This document shows, piece by piece, positions 8,868 to 19,248 of a stretch of 64,000 nucleotides of DNA. Made by a program: the position numbers and the translations under genes. The DNA comes from an uncultured Caulobacter sp. (GTDB lineage: Bacteria; Pseudomonadota; Alphaproteobacteria; Caulobacterales; Caulobacteraceae), in contig CAJYMH010000017.1 of assembly GCA_913776195.1 (NCBI GenBank), positions 1 through 64,000 on the forward strand, in the 5' to 3' direction. Each line of letters begins with the position of its first letter. Position 1 is the stretch's first letter. The notes under the pieces were generated by a model. That model saw nothing but the letters and a program-made list of their open reading frames with translations. It was not told the origin of the DNA and did no database searches.

Positions 8868-9701
8868 ATGTCCGCGCCCATGACCGCCACGCCCTTCGAC
8901 GACATCCGCGCCCTGATCTCCAGCTTTGAGCCTCCCCGCACAGACTTGGCGGAGGGCTTGGAGGCCGGGCTTGGCCGCTTCAGCGACACCGCGGCCTGGA
9001 TCGCCGGCTGGACGGGCCGAGCGCGGCCGACCGTCAATCGGCCGGTGGTGGCGCTCTACGCCGCCGCCTATGCCCCGTCGGAGACCGCAGCCGTGCGCGC
9101 GCGGCTGGAGGCCTGCTCAGCCGGCGGCGCGGTGATCAACCGCATCGCTCAGGGCAACGGTGCGGGGCTTGAGGCCTTCGACCTAGCCATTGACCGCCCG
9201 GGCGGCGACGGCGTGACCAAGCCGGCCATGAGCGAGAAGGAATGCGCCGCCACCATGGCGTTCGGCATGGAGGCCCTGGCCAAGCAGCCCGACCTGCTGA
9301 TCCTCGGCGCCCTCAGCGGGCCGGCCGGCGCGGCGGCGGCCGAGCGTCTTATGACGGCGCTGGAGGAGGGGGGCGCGCCCCTGGACGCCCTGCGCGACAA
9401 GGGCGGCCGTGACATGGCCGCCATCGCCGGCGCCATCCTCGCGGCCCGCAGCCAGCAGACCCCAGTGCTGCTCGACGGGGCCTGCGCCCTGGCGGCGGCG
9501 GCGGCTCTGCACGCCATCCACCCCGGCATCATCGCCCACTGCCGTCTGGCTGAGGCCCCTGAAGGCGAGGCCGCGGCTCGCGCCGTCGCGGCTCTGCGCC
9601 TGTCGCCATTGCTGCAAATCGGCCTGTCGCACGAGGCTGGAGCCGCCGGCGTCGCGGCGGTGGATTTCATCCGCGCAGCCTGCCTGTCGGTGGTGCGCTA
9701 A
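8868..9701 (+). CDS. cobT: CobT-like nicotinate-nucleotide:dimethylbenzimidazole phosphoribosyltransferase
   Basis: 277 residues, shorter than the usual ~340-350. CobT activates lower-ligand bases (alpha-ribazole phosphate) for cobalamin. Alignable landmarks are RPVVALYAAAY, the inner stretch MSEKECAATMAFG, and the C-terminal IGLSHEAGAAG, where the Glu corresponds to the catalytic Glu of LGEGxGAA in classical CobT. The central glycine motif (GIGNTT type) is diverged, so a specialised or degenerate activity is possible. B12 is needed by the methylmalonyl-CoA mutase encoded at 29082-33070. An ATG at 8880 is an alternative start. Confidence 0.72.
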   Translation: MSAPMTATPFDDIRALISSFEPPRTDLAEGLEAGLGRFSDTAAWIAGWTGRARPTVNRPVVALYAAAYAPSETAAVRARLEACSAGGAVINRIAQGNGAGLEAFDLAIDRPGGDGVTKPAMSEKECAATMAFGMEALAKQPDLLILGALSGPAGAAAAERLMTALEEGGAPLDALRDKGGRDMAAIAGAILAARSQQTPVLLDGACALAAAAALHAIHPGIIAHCRLAEAPEGEAAARAVAALRLSPLLQIGLSHEAGAAGVAAVDFIRAACLSVVR

Positions 9702-9719
9702 TGTGGAGTAACGTTGGTC

Positions 9720-9739
9720 TTACGTTGACGCTAACGTCA
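9720..9739. promoter_or_regulatory. Candidate operator upstream of acyl-CoA dehydrogenase pair
   Basis: ACGTT-N6-AACGT (9722-9737) is an inverted repeat in a short AT-richer stretch. A further AACGTT lies just upstream at 9710-9715. ACGT-centred sites of this kind are used by regulators of acyl-CoA catabolism (LiuR/FadR-like) in proteobacteria. The identity of the regulator is inference. Confidence 0.3.
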
Positions 9740-9823
9740 TCTAGGCAAACGCGCGTTTGACCCCTATCATCGCTTCGATGACACGGCCCCCGAATGAGAG
9801 CGGCCGGCCGACGGGAGTGCATG

Positions 9824-11038
<1,215 letters not shown>

Positions 11039-11079
11039 GCCCGGTCCTGCACAAGAACACTCGCGTTTAGGGAAGCCTC

Positions 11080-12225
11080 ATGGACTTCAACTTCTCCGAA
11101 GAGCAGTCGATGCTGCGCGATACGATCGCCAGCTATCTGCAGGACAAGTACGACTTCGAAACCCGCCGCAAGATCGTCTCCTCGGAGAGCGGCTGGCGCG
11201 CGGATTACTGGAAGGCCTTCGCTGAGGAGCTCGGAATCCTCGGCGCTCCGTTCTCGGAAGAGCTCGGCGGCCTGGGCGGCGGCGCGCTCGACAACATGAT
11301 CGTCATGGAAGAGTTCGGCAAAGCCCTGGTCATCGAACCCTATCTGGGCACGGTCATCATCGGCGGCGGCTTCCTCAAGCACTCGGGTCACGCTAATGCG
11401 GCCGACCACATCGCCAGCATCGTCGGCGGCGAGATGACCGTCGCCTTCGCCTATGCCGAAGCGCAAGGCCGCTACACCCTGTCGGACCTGAAGACCACGG
11501 CGAAGAAGGACGGCTCCGGCTGGGTCCTGAACGGCCATAAGGCCGTGGTCGTCGGCGCGCCCTTCGCCAGCCACCTGATCGTCACCGCCCGCACCGGCGG
11601 CTCGCAGCGCGATGCCTCCGGGGTGTCGGTGTTCCTGGTCGACAAGCACGCCAAGGGCGTCACCACCCGCGACTATCCTACCGTCGACGGCGGCCGCGCC
11701 TCGGAAGTCTATTTTGACAACGTCTCGGTCCCCGCCGACGCCCTGATCGGGGCGGAAGGCGCGGGCTTGCCGCTGGTCGAGAAGGTTGTGGACGAGGCGA
11801 CCGCCGCTGTATGCGCCGAAGGCGTCGGCGTCATGCGCAAGCTGCACGAAGGCACCCTGGACTACGCCAAGCAGCGCAAGCAGTTCGGCACCGCCATCAG
11901 CAACTTCCAGGTGCTTCAGCACCGCATGGTCGACATGTTCATCGAGCTGGAGCAGTCGGTCTCCATGACCTACATGGCGACCCTGAAGCTGGGCGAGAGC
12001 GACGCCGAGCGCGCCAAGGCGGTCTCCTCAGCGAAAGTCCGCATCGGCCGCGCCCTCAAGTTCTGCGGCCAGAGCGCCATCCAGATTCACGGCGGCATGG
12101 GCATGACTGACGAACTGGCCATCGGCCACTACTTCAAGCGCGGCACGATCATCGAGGGCCTGTTCGGCTCCGTCGATCACCACCTGAGCCGCTACGAACG
12201 CCTGAGCTTCGGCAAGGCGGCGTAA
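11080..12225 (+). CDS. Acyl-CoA dehydrogenase, second of a tandem pair
   Basis: 381 residues: MDFNFSEEQSMLRDTIASYL, the mid-domain YFDNVSVPADALIG, and IQIHGGMGMTDELAIGHYFKR near the C-terminus. GGAAG lies 5-9 bp upstream of the ATG. The mid-domain lacks the usual GAGSD-type loop; the corresponding region reads AYAEAQGRYTLSDLKTTA. This is typical of the diverged partner in two-gene acyl-CoA dehydrogenases. It is co-transcribed with the upstream paralogue and ends at a strong terminator. Confidence 0.88.
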   Translation: MDFNFSEEQSMLRDTIASYLQDKYDFETRRKIVSSESGWRADYWKAFAEELGILGAPFSEELGGLGGGALDNMIVMEEFGKALVIEPYLGTVIIGGGFLKHSGHANAADHIASIVGGEMTVAFAYAEAQGRYTLSDLKTTAKKDGSGWVLNGHKAVVVGAPFASHLIVTARTGGSQRDASGVSVFLVDKHAKGVTTRDYPTVDGGRASEVYFDNVSVPADALIGAEGAGLPLVEKVVDEATAAVCAEGVGVMRKLHEGTLDYAKQRKQFGTAISNFQVLQHRMVDMFIELEQSVSMTYMATLKLGESDAERAKAVSSAKVRIGRALKFCGQSAIQIHGGMGMTDELAIGHYFKRGTIIEGLFGSVDHHLSRYERLSFGKAA

Positions 12226-12235
12226 ACTGGAAATG

Positions 12236-12266
12236 AAAAGGGCTCGCCGCGAAGCGAGCCCTTTTT
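12236..12266. terminator. Bidirectional Rho-independent terminator
   Basis: An 8-bp perfect stem (12240-12247 with 12254-12261) is flanked by AAAA on the left and TTTTT on the right. It can therefore end both the acyl-CoA dehydrogenase operon and the convergent msrB gene. Confidence 0.92.
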
Positions 12267-12269
12267 GCT

Positions 12270-12755
12270 TTAGAACCGATCTCCGCGCCCCAGCCGGTCC
12301 GGCAGCGGCTCGCCGTTCGGGACGAACTCCAGCGACACCGAGTTGATGCAGTAGCGCAGCCGTGTGGGCGGCGGGCCGTCCGGGAAGACGTGACCCTGGT
12401 GGCTGCCGCAACGCGCGCAGGTCGTCTCGATCCGCACCATGCCGTAGCTGGTGTCCTTGATCCCCTTCACATGGGTCTCATCGACCGGGGCGTAGAAGCT
12501 CGGCCAGCCGGTGCCGCTTTCGAACTTCGTCTCATGTTTGAACAGCGGCAGGCCGCACAGGCGGCAGCAATATGCGCCGGGGCTCTTCTCGCCCAGCAGG
12601 CCGCCACAGAACGGGGCCTCTGTGCCGTGGTGAAGCAGGACCTCGCGCTCCTCGCGGGTCAGATCCGCCTCAAGCCGCTCGCGCTCGGCCGGGGAGGGCG
12701 GGGTCAGATCAAAACCGGAGGGAGAGATCGTTGGGGTGCTGGCGGTGTCTGTCAT
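12270..12755 (-). CDS. msrB: Peptide-methionine (R)-S-oxide reductase MsrB
   Basis: 161 residues from the ATG at 12755; an in-frame TTG three codons upstream is an alternative. It repairs methionine-R-sulfoxide in proteins. Zinc-binding pairs are CRLCG and CARCGSHQGHVF. The substrate pocket is GTGWPSFYAPV and the catalytic Cys is in RYCINSVSLEF. There is no export signal, so it is cytoplasmic. Confidence 0.95.
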   Translation of the reverse strand: MTDTASTPTISPSGFDLTPPSPAERERLEADLTREEREVLLHHGTEAPFCGGLLGEKSPGAYCCRLCGLPLFKHETKFESGTGWPSFYAPVDETHVKGIKDTSYGMVRIETTCARCGSHQGHVFPDGPPPTRLRYCINSVSLEFVPNGEPLPDRLGRGDRF

Positions 12756-12807
12756 GACTTCCAATGTAGGATCGACGAGTCGACTTTAGAACGAGGAAGC
12801 CCTGCAA

Positions 12808-13128
12808 ATGATCACCGCCACCACGCCGACCATCGCCGAACGCACGATCGTCCAGACCTTGGGCGTCGTCACGGGCGAGGCGATCCTGGGCGCGAACGTG
12901 TTCCGCGACCTTTTCGCCAGCGTCCGCGACATCGTCGGCGGTCGTTCGGGCAGCTACGAGACCGTCCTGCGCCAGGCGCGCGAAACCGCCCTGCGCGAGA
13001 TGCAGGATGAAGCGCGCAAGCTGGGCGGCGACGCCGTCGTGGGCGTGGATCTCGACTACGAGACCCTGGGCGCGCAGAACGGCATGCTGATGGTCACCGC
13101 CAGCGGCACCGCCGTGAAGCTGGGCTGA
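12808..13128 (+). CDS. YbjQ/UPF0145 (DUF74) family protein
   Basis: 106 residues matching the small YbjQ family: [17 protein letters not shown], then [22 protein letters not shown] and a final [11 protein letters not shown]. The family folds as a pentamer and was once proposed to bind heavy metals; its function is not settled. GAGGAAG precedes the ATG at suitable spacing. It is divergent from msrB. Confidence 0.88.
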   Translation: MITATTPTIAERTIVQTLGVVTGEAILGANVFRDLFASVRDIVGGRSGSYETVLRQARETALREMQDEARKLGGDAVVGVDLDYETLGAQNGMLMVTASGTAVKLG

Positions 13129-13132
13129 GCGC

Positions 13133-13642
13133 TTACTTCACAGCCTTAGTGCCGGCGCGGGCGATCTGCCCGTCCTGCACGGGGGTGCCGCCGCTGACGC
13201 CCAAAGCGCCGACGATCTTGCCGCCCATGACGATGGGTTCGCCGCCCTCGATGGCTACGGCCTGGGCGAAGATGGCGTTCAGGGTGCCGCTCTTCACCGC
13301 CTCGTAGAACGCCAGGGTGGGGCGCTTGAAGTGGGCGGAGGTCACGGCTTTGCGGCCGGCCACGTCGAGAGCGGAATAGGCCGCGCCGTCCATCTTCTCG
13401 TTCAACACCACCTGGCCGTTCGGCTCGACGATGGTGGTGACGATCAGCCAGCCGTTGGCGGCGGCCTCGGCCTGGGCCGCGGCGGCGACCTTGCGCGCGT
13501 CAGCCAGGCTGATGGGCGCGCCGTAAGGAAGATTGATGGTTGAAGGGGCGGCGGGCGCGCCGGACTGCGCGGAGGAGTCCGTGGCCATGAGAATGGAAGC
13601 CATGGCGAGTCCTATGGCGAGGGGTTTGACGAAATGGCTCAT
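13133..13642 (-). CDS. Exported GlcG/HbpS-family heme-binding protein
   Basis: 169 residues from the ATG at 13642, which has GGGAG just upstream and begins a signal peptide (cleavage after SSA or AQS, residues about 24-27). The rest matches the GlcG/HbpS (DUF336) fold: ISLADARKVAAAAQAEA, IVEPNGQVVLNEKMDGA, and the glycine-rich EGGEPIVMGGKIVGALGVSGG. Relatives bind heme or cobalamin. The ligand here is unknown. Confidence 0.82.
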   Translation of the reverse strand: MSHFVKPLAIGLAMASILMATDSSAQSGAPAAPSTINLPYGAPISLADARKVAAAAQAEAAANGWLIVTTIVEPNGQVVLNEKMDGAAYSALDVAGRKAVTSAHFKRPTLAFYEAVKSGTLNAIFAQAVAIEGGEPIVMGGKIVGALGVSGGTPVQDGQIARAGTKAVK

Positions 13643-13787
13643 GGTGCGTCTCCCTTGATTTTGTCTACCGGTGTCATGAGCGTGCTTCGCACGCAACCCC
13701 GTTGGGCGCCCTTGCGTGAGCGTTGCAAAGCCGAAGGCGTGCCTCTACTCGAAATGACAACGAGACACCGTGGGAGACGGTCAGCTG

Positions 13788-15761
13788 ATGTTTTCGAAGA
13801 TTCTGATCGCCAACCGGGGCGAGATCGCGGTGCGGGTGATCAAGACCTGCCGTCGCCTGGGCATCAAGACGGTGGTGGTCTACTCGGAAGCCGACGCCGA
13901 CAGCCTGGCGGTGGAGATGGCGGACGAGACCGTGTTCATCGGTCCGGCCCCGGCCAGTGAATCCTATCTCGTCGCTGACAAGATCATCGCCGCCTGCAAG
14001 CAGACAGGCGCTGAAGCGGTCCACCCGGGTTTCGGCTTCCTGTCGGAAAAAGCCGAGTTCGCCCAGCGTTGCGCTGACGAGGGCATCGTCTTCATCGGCC
14101 CGAACCCCGGCGCGATCAGCGCCATGGGCGACAAGATCGAATCCAAGAAGTTCGCCCAGGCCTCCGGCGTCTCCTGCGTCCCCGGCCATATTGGCGAGAT
14201 CGACGACACCGCCCACGCCGTCCGCATCTCCGAGGAGATCGGCTATCCGGTGATGATCAAGGCCTCCGCTGGCGGCGGCGGCAAGGGCATCCGCGTGGCC
14301 TGGACCCGCAAGGACGTGGAGGAGGGCTTCCCCGCCGTTCGCGCCGAGGCCAAGGGCGCTTTCGGGGACGATCGCATCTTCATCGAGAAGTTCATCGAAA
14401 GCCCGCGCCACATCGAGATCCAGGTGCTGGGCGACAAGCACGGCAACGTCGTCCACCTGTTCGAGCGCGAATGCTCGATCCAGCGCCGCAATCAGAAGGT
14501 CATCGAGGAGGCGCCGTCCCCTCTGCTGGACGAGACGACCCGCAACGCCATGGGCGCACAGGCCGTCGCCCTGGCCAAGGCCGTGAATTACGACAGCGCC
14601 GGCACGGTCGAGTTCGTCGCCGGCCAGGACAAGAGCTTCTACTTCCTGGAGATGAACACCCGCCTGCAGGTGGAGCATCCGGTGACCGAGCTGATCACCG
14701 GTCTCGACCTGGTAGAGCAGATGATCCGCTCCGCCGCCGGCGAGAAGCTGAACGTCAGCCAGGACACGCTGAAGATCAACGGCTGGGCCATCGAGAGCCG
14801 CATCTACGCCGAGGATCCGTATCGCAAGTTCCTGCCGTCCATCGGCCGACTGGTCCGCTACGACCCGCCGAAGGAGGGCGAGATGGGCGCCTATGTGGTC
14901 CGCAACGACGCAGGCGTCCGAGAGGGCGACGAAATCTCGATGTTCTACGACCCGATGATCTCCAAGCTCTGCACCTGGGCCACGGATCGTGAGATCGCCA
15001 TCGAGGGCATGGCCCGCGCGCTGGAGGATTTCCACATCGAGGGTCTGGGCCAGAACATTCCGTTCCTGGCCGCCGTGATGGATCAGGAGCGCTTCCGCTC
15101 CGGCAAGCTGGCCACCAGCTACATCGCCGACGAATTCCCGGAAGGGTTCGCGGGCGCTGAGCCCACCGCTTTCCAGAAGGACGTCCTGACCGCGGTCGGC
15201 TGCGCCATGCAGCGTCTGCTGGCCCTGCGCGCCGGCTCGCCCGAGCGCAATGACTGGATCGTCTTCGTAGGCGAACAGGCCCGCCAGGTCCGCCTTCGCG
15301 GCGACGCCCCGCTCAGCATCGAGCTGACGGACGAGGGCCGGGCCCTTACCCTGGAGGTCGTCGATTGGCGTCCGGGCAAGCCGCTGTTCCGGGGGCGCTT
15401 GAACGGGACCGCCTTCACCGTCTCCGTGGCGCCGGCCGCCGAAGGCTTCGTCATCCGCCACCGCGCCGCCAAGGCCAAGGTTCTGGTCCTCACCCCTCGC
15501 TCAGCCGAACTGCACGGCAAGCTGCCGCCCAAGCAGGCGGCCGACACCTCCAAGATGATCATCTCCCCCATGCCAGGCCTCGTGGTCTCCATGGACGTCG
15601 CCGTCGGCCAGGAGGTGAAGGAAGGCGAGGTTGTCTGCGTCATCGAGGCCATGAAGATGCAGAACATCATCCGCGCCGAGCGGGACGGGGTCGTGAAGAC
15701 CGTCTCCGCCAAAGGCGGCGACCCCGTGGCCGCCGACGAAGTCCTGGTCGAGTTCGCCTGA
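13788..15761 (+). CDS. pccA: Propionyl-CoA carboxylase, biotin carboxylase/biotin carrier subunit
   Basis: 657 residues from MFSKILIANRGEIAVRV. The order is biotin carboxylase N-domain, ATP-grasp domain (KASAGGGGKGIRV; EMNTRLQVEHPVTE), biotin carboxylase C-domain, a PccA-type linker domain (about 500-580), and the biotinyl domain with EAMKMQN near the C-terminus (the Lys is biotinylated). Length and the BT-like linker fit PccA better than 3-methylcrotonyl-CoA carboxylase, though MccA cannot be fully excluded. With MutAB at 29082-33070 it would convert propionyl-CoA to succinyl-CoA. The beta subunit is not in this window. Confidence 0.88.
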   Translation: MFSKILIANRGEIAVRVIKTCRRLGIKTVVVYSEADADSLAVEMADETVFIGPAPASESYLVADKIIAACKQTGAEAVHPGFGFLSEKAEFAQRCADEGIVFIGPNPGAISAMGDKIESKKFAQASGVSCVPGHIGEIDDTAHAVRISEEIGYPVMIKASAGGGGKGIRVAWTRKDVEEGFPAVRAEAKGAFGDDRIFIEKFIESPRHIEIQVLGDKHGNVVHLFERECSIQRRNQKVIEEAPSPLLDETTRNAMGAQAVALAKAVNYDSAGTVEFVAGQDKSFYFLEMNTRLQVEHPVTELITGLDLVEQMIRSAAGEKLNVSQDTLKINGWAIESRIYAEDPYRKFLPSIGRLVRYDPPKEGEMGAYVVRNDAGVREGDEISMFYDPMISKLCTWATDREIAIEGMARALEDFHIEGLGQNIPFLAAVMDQERFRSGKLATSYIADEFPEGFAGAEPTAFQKDVLTAVGCAMQRLLALRAGSPERNDWIVFVGEQARQVRLRGDAPLSIELTDEGRALTLEVVDWRPGKPLFRGRLNGTAFTVSVAPAAEGFVIRHRAAKAKVLVLTPRSAELHGKLPPKQAADTSKMIISPMPGLVVSMDVAVGQEVKEGEVVCVIEAMKMQNIIRAERDGVVKTVSAKGGDPVAADEVLVEFA

Positions 15762-15807
15762 CGAGGCGCCCCTGTCTCAACACGAGAGAAGAGGCCCCTA
15801 CCAAGCA

Positions 15808-15904
15808 CCGTCACCCTAGGCCTTGTGCCTAGGGTCCAGCGACTCCGCATCGACCAAGTGAGGTCGGAACCTCAGCCGTCCTCGCTACAAGGGCGAGGGT
15901 GACG
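15808..15904. repeat. REP-like intergenic palindromic element
   Basis: Outer inverted arms CGTCACCCT (15809-15817) and AGGGTGACG (15896-15904) enclose an inner hairpin ACCCTAGGC-CTTGT-GCCTAGGGT (15813-15835). This nested-palindrome layout, including CTTGTGCC in the loop region, is typical of dispersed REP-like intergenic repeats of alphaproteobacteria. It occupies most of the 313-bp gap between pccA and the DUF805 gene. Confidence 0.6.
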
Positions 15905-16074
15905 AGATTTGGTTGGGGAGGTCGTGAGTCTCAAAGGACGCAACACGCCAAAATCCCTGCGGCGCAGCGAAAATTCATATGTACATATGTTTCGTCATTG
16001 CCCTCAAAACCCCTCTGCTTCCCCCGCTCCAGCTTCACCCCTAGATTTGCCGGGATGAGTCGGAGATCGCGCCC

Positions 16075-16473
16075 ATGAACCTCGATTGGACGGACCTGTT
16101 CTTCTCCTCCACCGGCCGGCTGGCGCGGGGACCGTTCTTGGTGGCGGTGGCGATCCTGATCGGCGCCACGGCGGTCTATGAAGCGGTGGTGGGCCCGACC
16201 CTGCATTGGCTGACGGGGTGGTTTGTCTATCCGGCCCTGCTGTTCTGCGGGGCCTGCGTGTTGTCAAAGCGGCTGCACGACCGCGGCCGCTCCGGCTGGT
16301 GGGCGGCGCTGATCCTCATCGCCTTTGTCGCGGCCTGGCCGTACCCGACTCGCTTCTTCGACTTCCTGTTCTGCCTGGTGCTGCTTTGGTCGGTGATCGA
16401 GCTCGGCGCCATGCCGGGCGAGCAGGGCGCCAACCGCTTTGGTCCGAACCCGCTGAAAACCCAGCTCGCCTAA
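16075..16473 (+). CDS. DUF805 family inner-membrane protein
   Basis: 132 residues with about four membrane segments and the family signatures [23 protein letters not shown] and GANRFGPNP. Function is unknown. The stop overlaps the convergent lipB gene by 4 bp. Confidence 0.88.
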   Translation: MNLDWTDLFFSSTGRLARGPFLVAVAILIGATAVYEAVVGPTLHWLTGWFVYPALLFCGACVLSKRLHDRGRSGWWAALILIAFVAAWPYPTRFFDFLFCLVLLWSVIELGAMPGEQGANRFGPNPLKTQLA

Positions 16474-17192
16474 ATCGGCGGCTCGGCGTCCTCAACGGCG
16501 CCGAACACCTGGCGGAAGCTCGACTTCAGCGCCTCGTCGGCCTCGTCCATGGTGACCGGCAGGCCTAGGTCCACCAGGCTGGTGACGCCATGCTCGCGCT
16601 GGCCGCAGGGCACGATGCCGTCAAAATGGCTCAAGTCGGGCTCCACGTTCAGGCTGATTCCGTGGAACGACACCCATTTTCGCAGCTTCACCCCGACAGC
16701 GGCGATCTTGTCCTCGCGGGCCCAGCCCGGGCCCTTACGCTCGACCCAGACGCCCACGCGGCCGTCGCGCAGCTCGCCGACCACGTTGAAGCGGCCCAAG
16801 GCGTCGATCACCCAGTCCTCCAGGGCCGCGACGAAGGCGCGCACGTCCCGCTGTCGCTCCTTCAGGTCCAGCATCACATAGGCCACCCGCTGGCCGGGGC
16901 CGTGATAGGTGAACTGCCCGCCGCGCCCGCTCTCGAACACAGGGAATCGGTCAGGGCTCAGCAGGTCGCCGTCCTTGGCGGTGATCCCGGCCGTATAAAG
17001 GGGCGGATGCTCCAGCAGCCAGATCAGCTCGCCCGCCGTCCCGTCGGCGATGGCCGCCGCACGGGCCTCCATGGCCGCCACGGCCTCGGGATAGGGGACT
17101 GGCCGGGAGGATACGGCCCAGCCCACGGCCGCGCCGTCCGCGCGCCCGAATGCGGCCTTTTCCGTTAACGGCTTTAACTTCTGATCAAGCAT
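16470..17192 (-). CDS. lipB: Octanoyltransferase LipB
   Basis: 240 residues. It transfers octanoyl from acyl carrier protein to lipoyl domains, the first step of lipoate assembly. Motifs are [44 protein letters not shown] with the active-site Lys, and [15 protein letters not shown] with the active-site Cys. It is cytoplasmic. Confidence 0.95.
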   Translation of the reverse strand: MLDQKLKPLTEKAAFGRADGAAVGWAVSSRPVPYPEAVAAMEARAAAIADGTAGELIWLLEHPPLYTAGITAKDGDLLSPDRFPVFESGRGGQFTYHGPGQRVAYVMLDLKERQRDVRAFVAALEDWVIDALGRFNVVGELRDGRVGVWVERKGPGWAREDKIAAVGVKLRKWVSFHGISLNVEPDLSHFDGIVPCGQREHGVTSLVDLGLPVTMDEADEALKSSFRQVFGAVEDAEPPI

Positions 17193-17253
17193 GACGCCCG
17201 CACTCTAGCTCCTGCCGAAGGTCAAAACGACCGGAGGGATTCTACAGGGTGAG

Positions 17254-17508
17254 TTGGTGAGTCAGGTCAGCGCCGTCAATGTCGAGATCTCCGTGGTCCT
17301 CGGCCGTTCGATCCTGCCTATGCAGCAACTGCTGCGCATGGGCCGGGGCGCTGTGATTCCCTTGGACGCCCGCGCCACGGACGAGGTCTGGATCCTCGCC
17401 AACAACCACCCGGTGGCCCGTGGAGAGATCCAGATCATGGACGATCGGATCTCGATTCAGGTCACTCGCGCGGCGAATGTTTACGACTTCATGGCCGGAG
17501 CGACGTAA
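17254..17508 (+). CDS. Short FliN/FliM C-terminal (SpoA domain) protein
   Basis: 84 residues, almost entirely one SpoA domain: VNVEISVVLGRSILPMQQLL, GRGAVIPLDARATDEVWI, NNHPVARGEIQIMDDRISIQV. This is the C-terminal fold of FliN/FliM in the flagellar C-ring, where it sets motor switching. Usual FliN is longer (>100 residues with an N-terminal extension) and sits in a flagellar cluster. Here there are no flagellar neighbours. No ATG is available; TTG at 17254 or GTG at 17257 must be used. Confidence 0.75.
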   Translation: MVSQVSAVNVEISVVLGRSILPMQQLLRMGRGAVIPLDARATDEVWILANNHPVARGEIQIMDDRISIQVTRAANVYDFMAGAT

Positions 17509-17559
17509 CTCCGCTTCACAAACCAAAATCAATTTGCTACGCCCCGCGCCTCACCACGA

Positions 17560-17646
17560 GCGGTCGTGGCGGAATTGGTAGACGCGCAGCGTTGAGGTCG
17601 CTGTTCCCTAACCGGAGTGGAAGTTCGAGTCTTCTCGACCGCACCA
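17560..17646 (+). tRNA. tRNA-Leu (anticodon GAG)
   Basis: 87 nt including encoded CCA. Acceptor stem GCGGTCG pairs with CGACCGC, discriminator A. The anticodon loop contains TTGAGGT, giving GAG. A long variable arm is present, as expected for tRNA-Leu. Confidence 0.95.
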
Positions 17647-17703
17647 GTGATAAACGTAAGGAACGGCGCTTAGGGTCAAACCTATTCGGATCAGGAGGTC
17701 CCC

Positions 17704-19167
17704 ATGAAAAGGGAAGATGCCGACCTGAACCACGCCGCCCTCACTGAGGAGGAAGCGACCCGCAAGGGCATCGCCATTCCTGAGCCAGACGTCGCCGAGG
17801 ATCTTGAAGACCTCGCCCTCGGCGACGACTACGCTCTCAATCCCGAGTACGTCGAAATGGTCATCGACGCCGCCGACCGCGGCGACGGCGAGCGTCTGCG
17901 CGAACTGGTCGGCGCACTGCACCCGGCCGACATCGCCGACCTGATGGGCTTCCTGACCGCCGACTACCGCGAGGAGGTGATTCCCCACCTCGCCCCCGAA
18001 TCGCTGGCCGAGGTGATCTCCGAGCTGGAGGACAATCTGCGCGAAGAGGTGCTGGACGCGACGCCGTCCCACACCCTGGCCCGCGCGCTGGAAGAGCTCG
18101 ATTCGGACGACGCCGCCGACGTGGTCGACGACCTCGAGGACGACAAGCGCGAGCAGGTCCTCGCGGCGATGGACGAAAGCGATCGCGCCGCGATCGAGAA
18201 CACCCTGTCGTACGAGGACGAGACCGCCGGCCGCCTGATGCAGCGCGAGGTGCTGGCCGCGCCGCAGTTCTGGACCGTGGGCCAGACCATCGATCACATC
18301 CGGGCCGCCGGCGACGAGCTGCCCGAGCTGTTCTTTGAAGTCTATGTAATCGACCCGTCCTACAAGCCGGTCGGCGCCGTCCCGGCTTCGACCCTGCTGC
18401 GGGCCAAGCGCGAGAACAATCTGGTCGAGATCATGGAGGCGGTGACCGAGATCACCACCGACATGGACCAGGAAGAGGTCGCCTATATCTTCGACAAGTA
18501 CCACCTGATCAGCGCGCCGGTCATCGACCCCGGCGGCCGTCTGGTGGGTCAGATCACCGTCGACGACATCGTCGGCGTCATCCAGGAAGAGAGCGAGGAG
18601 GACATCCTCGCCCTGGCCGGCGTGGGCGATGCGGGCCGGGACGCGGGCGTGCTGGACGCCGCCCGCTCGCGCCTGCCATGGCTGGTGGTCAACACCATCA
18701 CCGCCGCCCTGGCCGCAAGCGTCATCGGCGCCTTCCAGGCGGAGATCGGCAAGCTGGTGACCCTGGCCATCCTGATGCCCGTGGTCGCCTCCCTGGGCGG
18801 CAACGCCGGAACCCAGACCCTGGCGGTGGCCGTGCGCGCCCTGGCCAGCCGTGAGTTGAACGCAGCCAACGCCCTGCGCATCGTCATGCGCGAGATGACG
18901 GTGGGGATCATCAACGGCTTGGCCCTTGCAGCCATCATGGCTCTGGCGGTCTTCGCCGTATTCCACGACGGAATGCTGTGCCTGACCATCGCCCTGGCTC
19001 TGGTCATCAACCTGTTCATGGCGTCGCTGGCCGGAATTCTGGTGCCCTTGGCGCTGGATAAGCTGGGCAGAGATCCGGCGGTTTCCTCGTCGGTCTTCGT
19101 CACCTTCGTGACCGACTTCATGGGCTTCCTGTCTTTCCTCGGCCTTGCGGCCATCATCCTTCTATAA
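17704..19167 (+). CDS. mgtE: Magnesium transporter MgtE
   Basis: 487 residues. The order is an acidic cytoplasmic N-domain (about 50-165), two CBS domains (about 170-300; EDETAGRLM, ISAPVIDPGGRLVGQITVDD), a connecting helix, then five membrane segments with GGNAGTQTLAVAVRAL, the Mg2+-selective pore signature. Mg2+ binding to the N/CBS domains gates the channel shut when magnesium is ample. Confidence 0.95.
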   Translation: MKREDADLNHAALTEEEATRKGIAIPEPDVAEDLEDLALGDDYALNPEYVEMVIDAADRGDGERLRELVGALHPADIADLMGFLTADYREEVIPHLAPESLAEVISELEDNLREEVLDATPSHTLARALEELDSDDAADVVDDLEDDKREQVLAAMDESDRAAIENTLSYEDETAGRLMQREVLAAPQFWTVGQTIDHIRAAGDELPELFFEVYVIDPSYKPVGAVPASTLLRAKRENNLVEIMEAVTEITTDMDQEEVAYIFDKYHLISAPVIDPGGRLVGQITVDDIVGVIQEESEEDILALAGVGDAGRDAGVLDAARSRLPWLVVNTITAALAASVIGAFQAEIGKLVTLAILMPVVASLGGNAGTQTLAVAVRALASRELNAANALRIVMREMTVGIINGLALAAIMALAVFAVFHDGMLCLTIALALVINLFMASLAGILVPLALDKLGRDPAVSSSVFVTFVTDFMGFLSFLGLAAIILL

Positions 19168-19248
19168 TCTCAGGCGTTTAGGCCTCGTTCTTGCGAGGAG
19201 GAGCCGAAACCAACCGGCTCTTGTGCCAAACTGGATCATGTTTACCGG

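Noticed and set aside
13674..15461. 595-codon open frame on the minus strand opposite pccA
   Set aside because: It is the antisense shadow of a high-GC gene; the plus strand encodes an unmistakable biotin carboxylase and the minus frame has no domain.
17608..18966. 452-codon open frame opposite mgtE
   Set aside because: Shadow frame, low-complexity His/Gly/Gln-rich translation, and it runs into the tRNA-Leu gene.
19178..19200. CCTCG/CGAGG hairpin after mgtE as terminator
   Set aside because: The stem is only 5 bp and no T-run follows.
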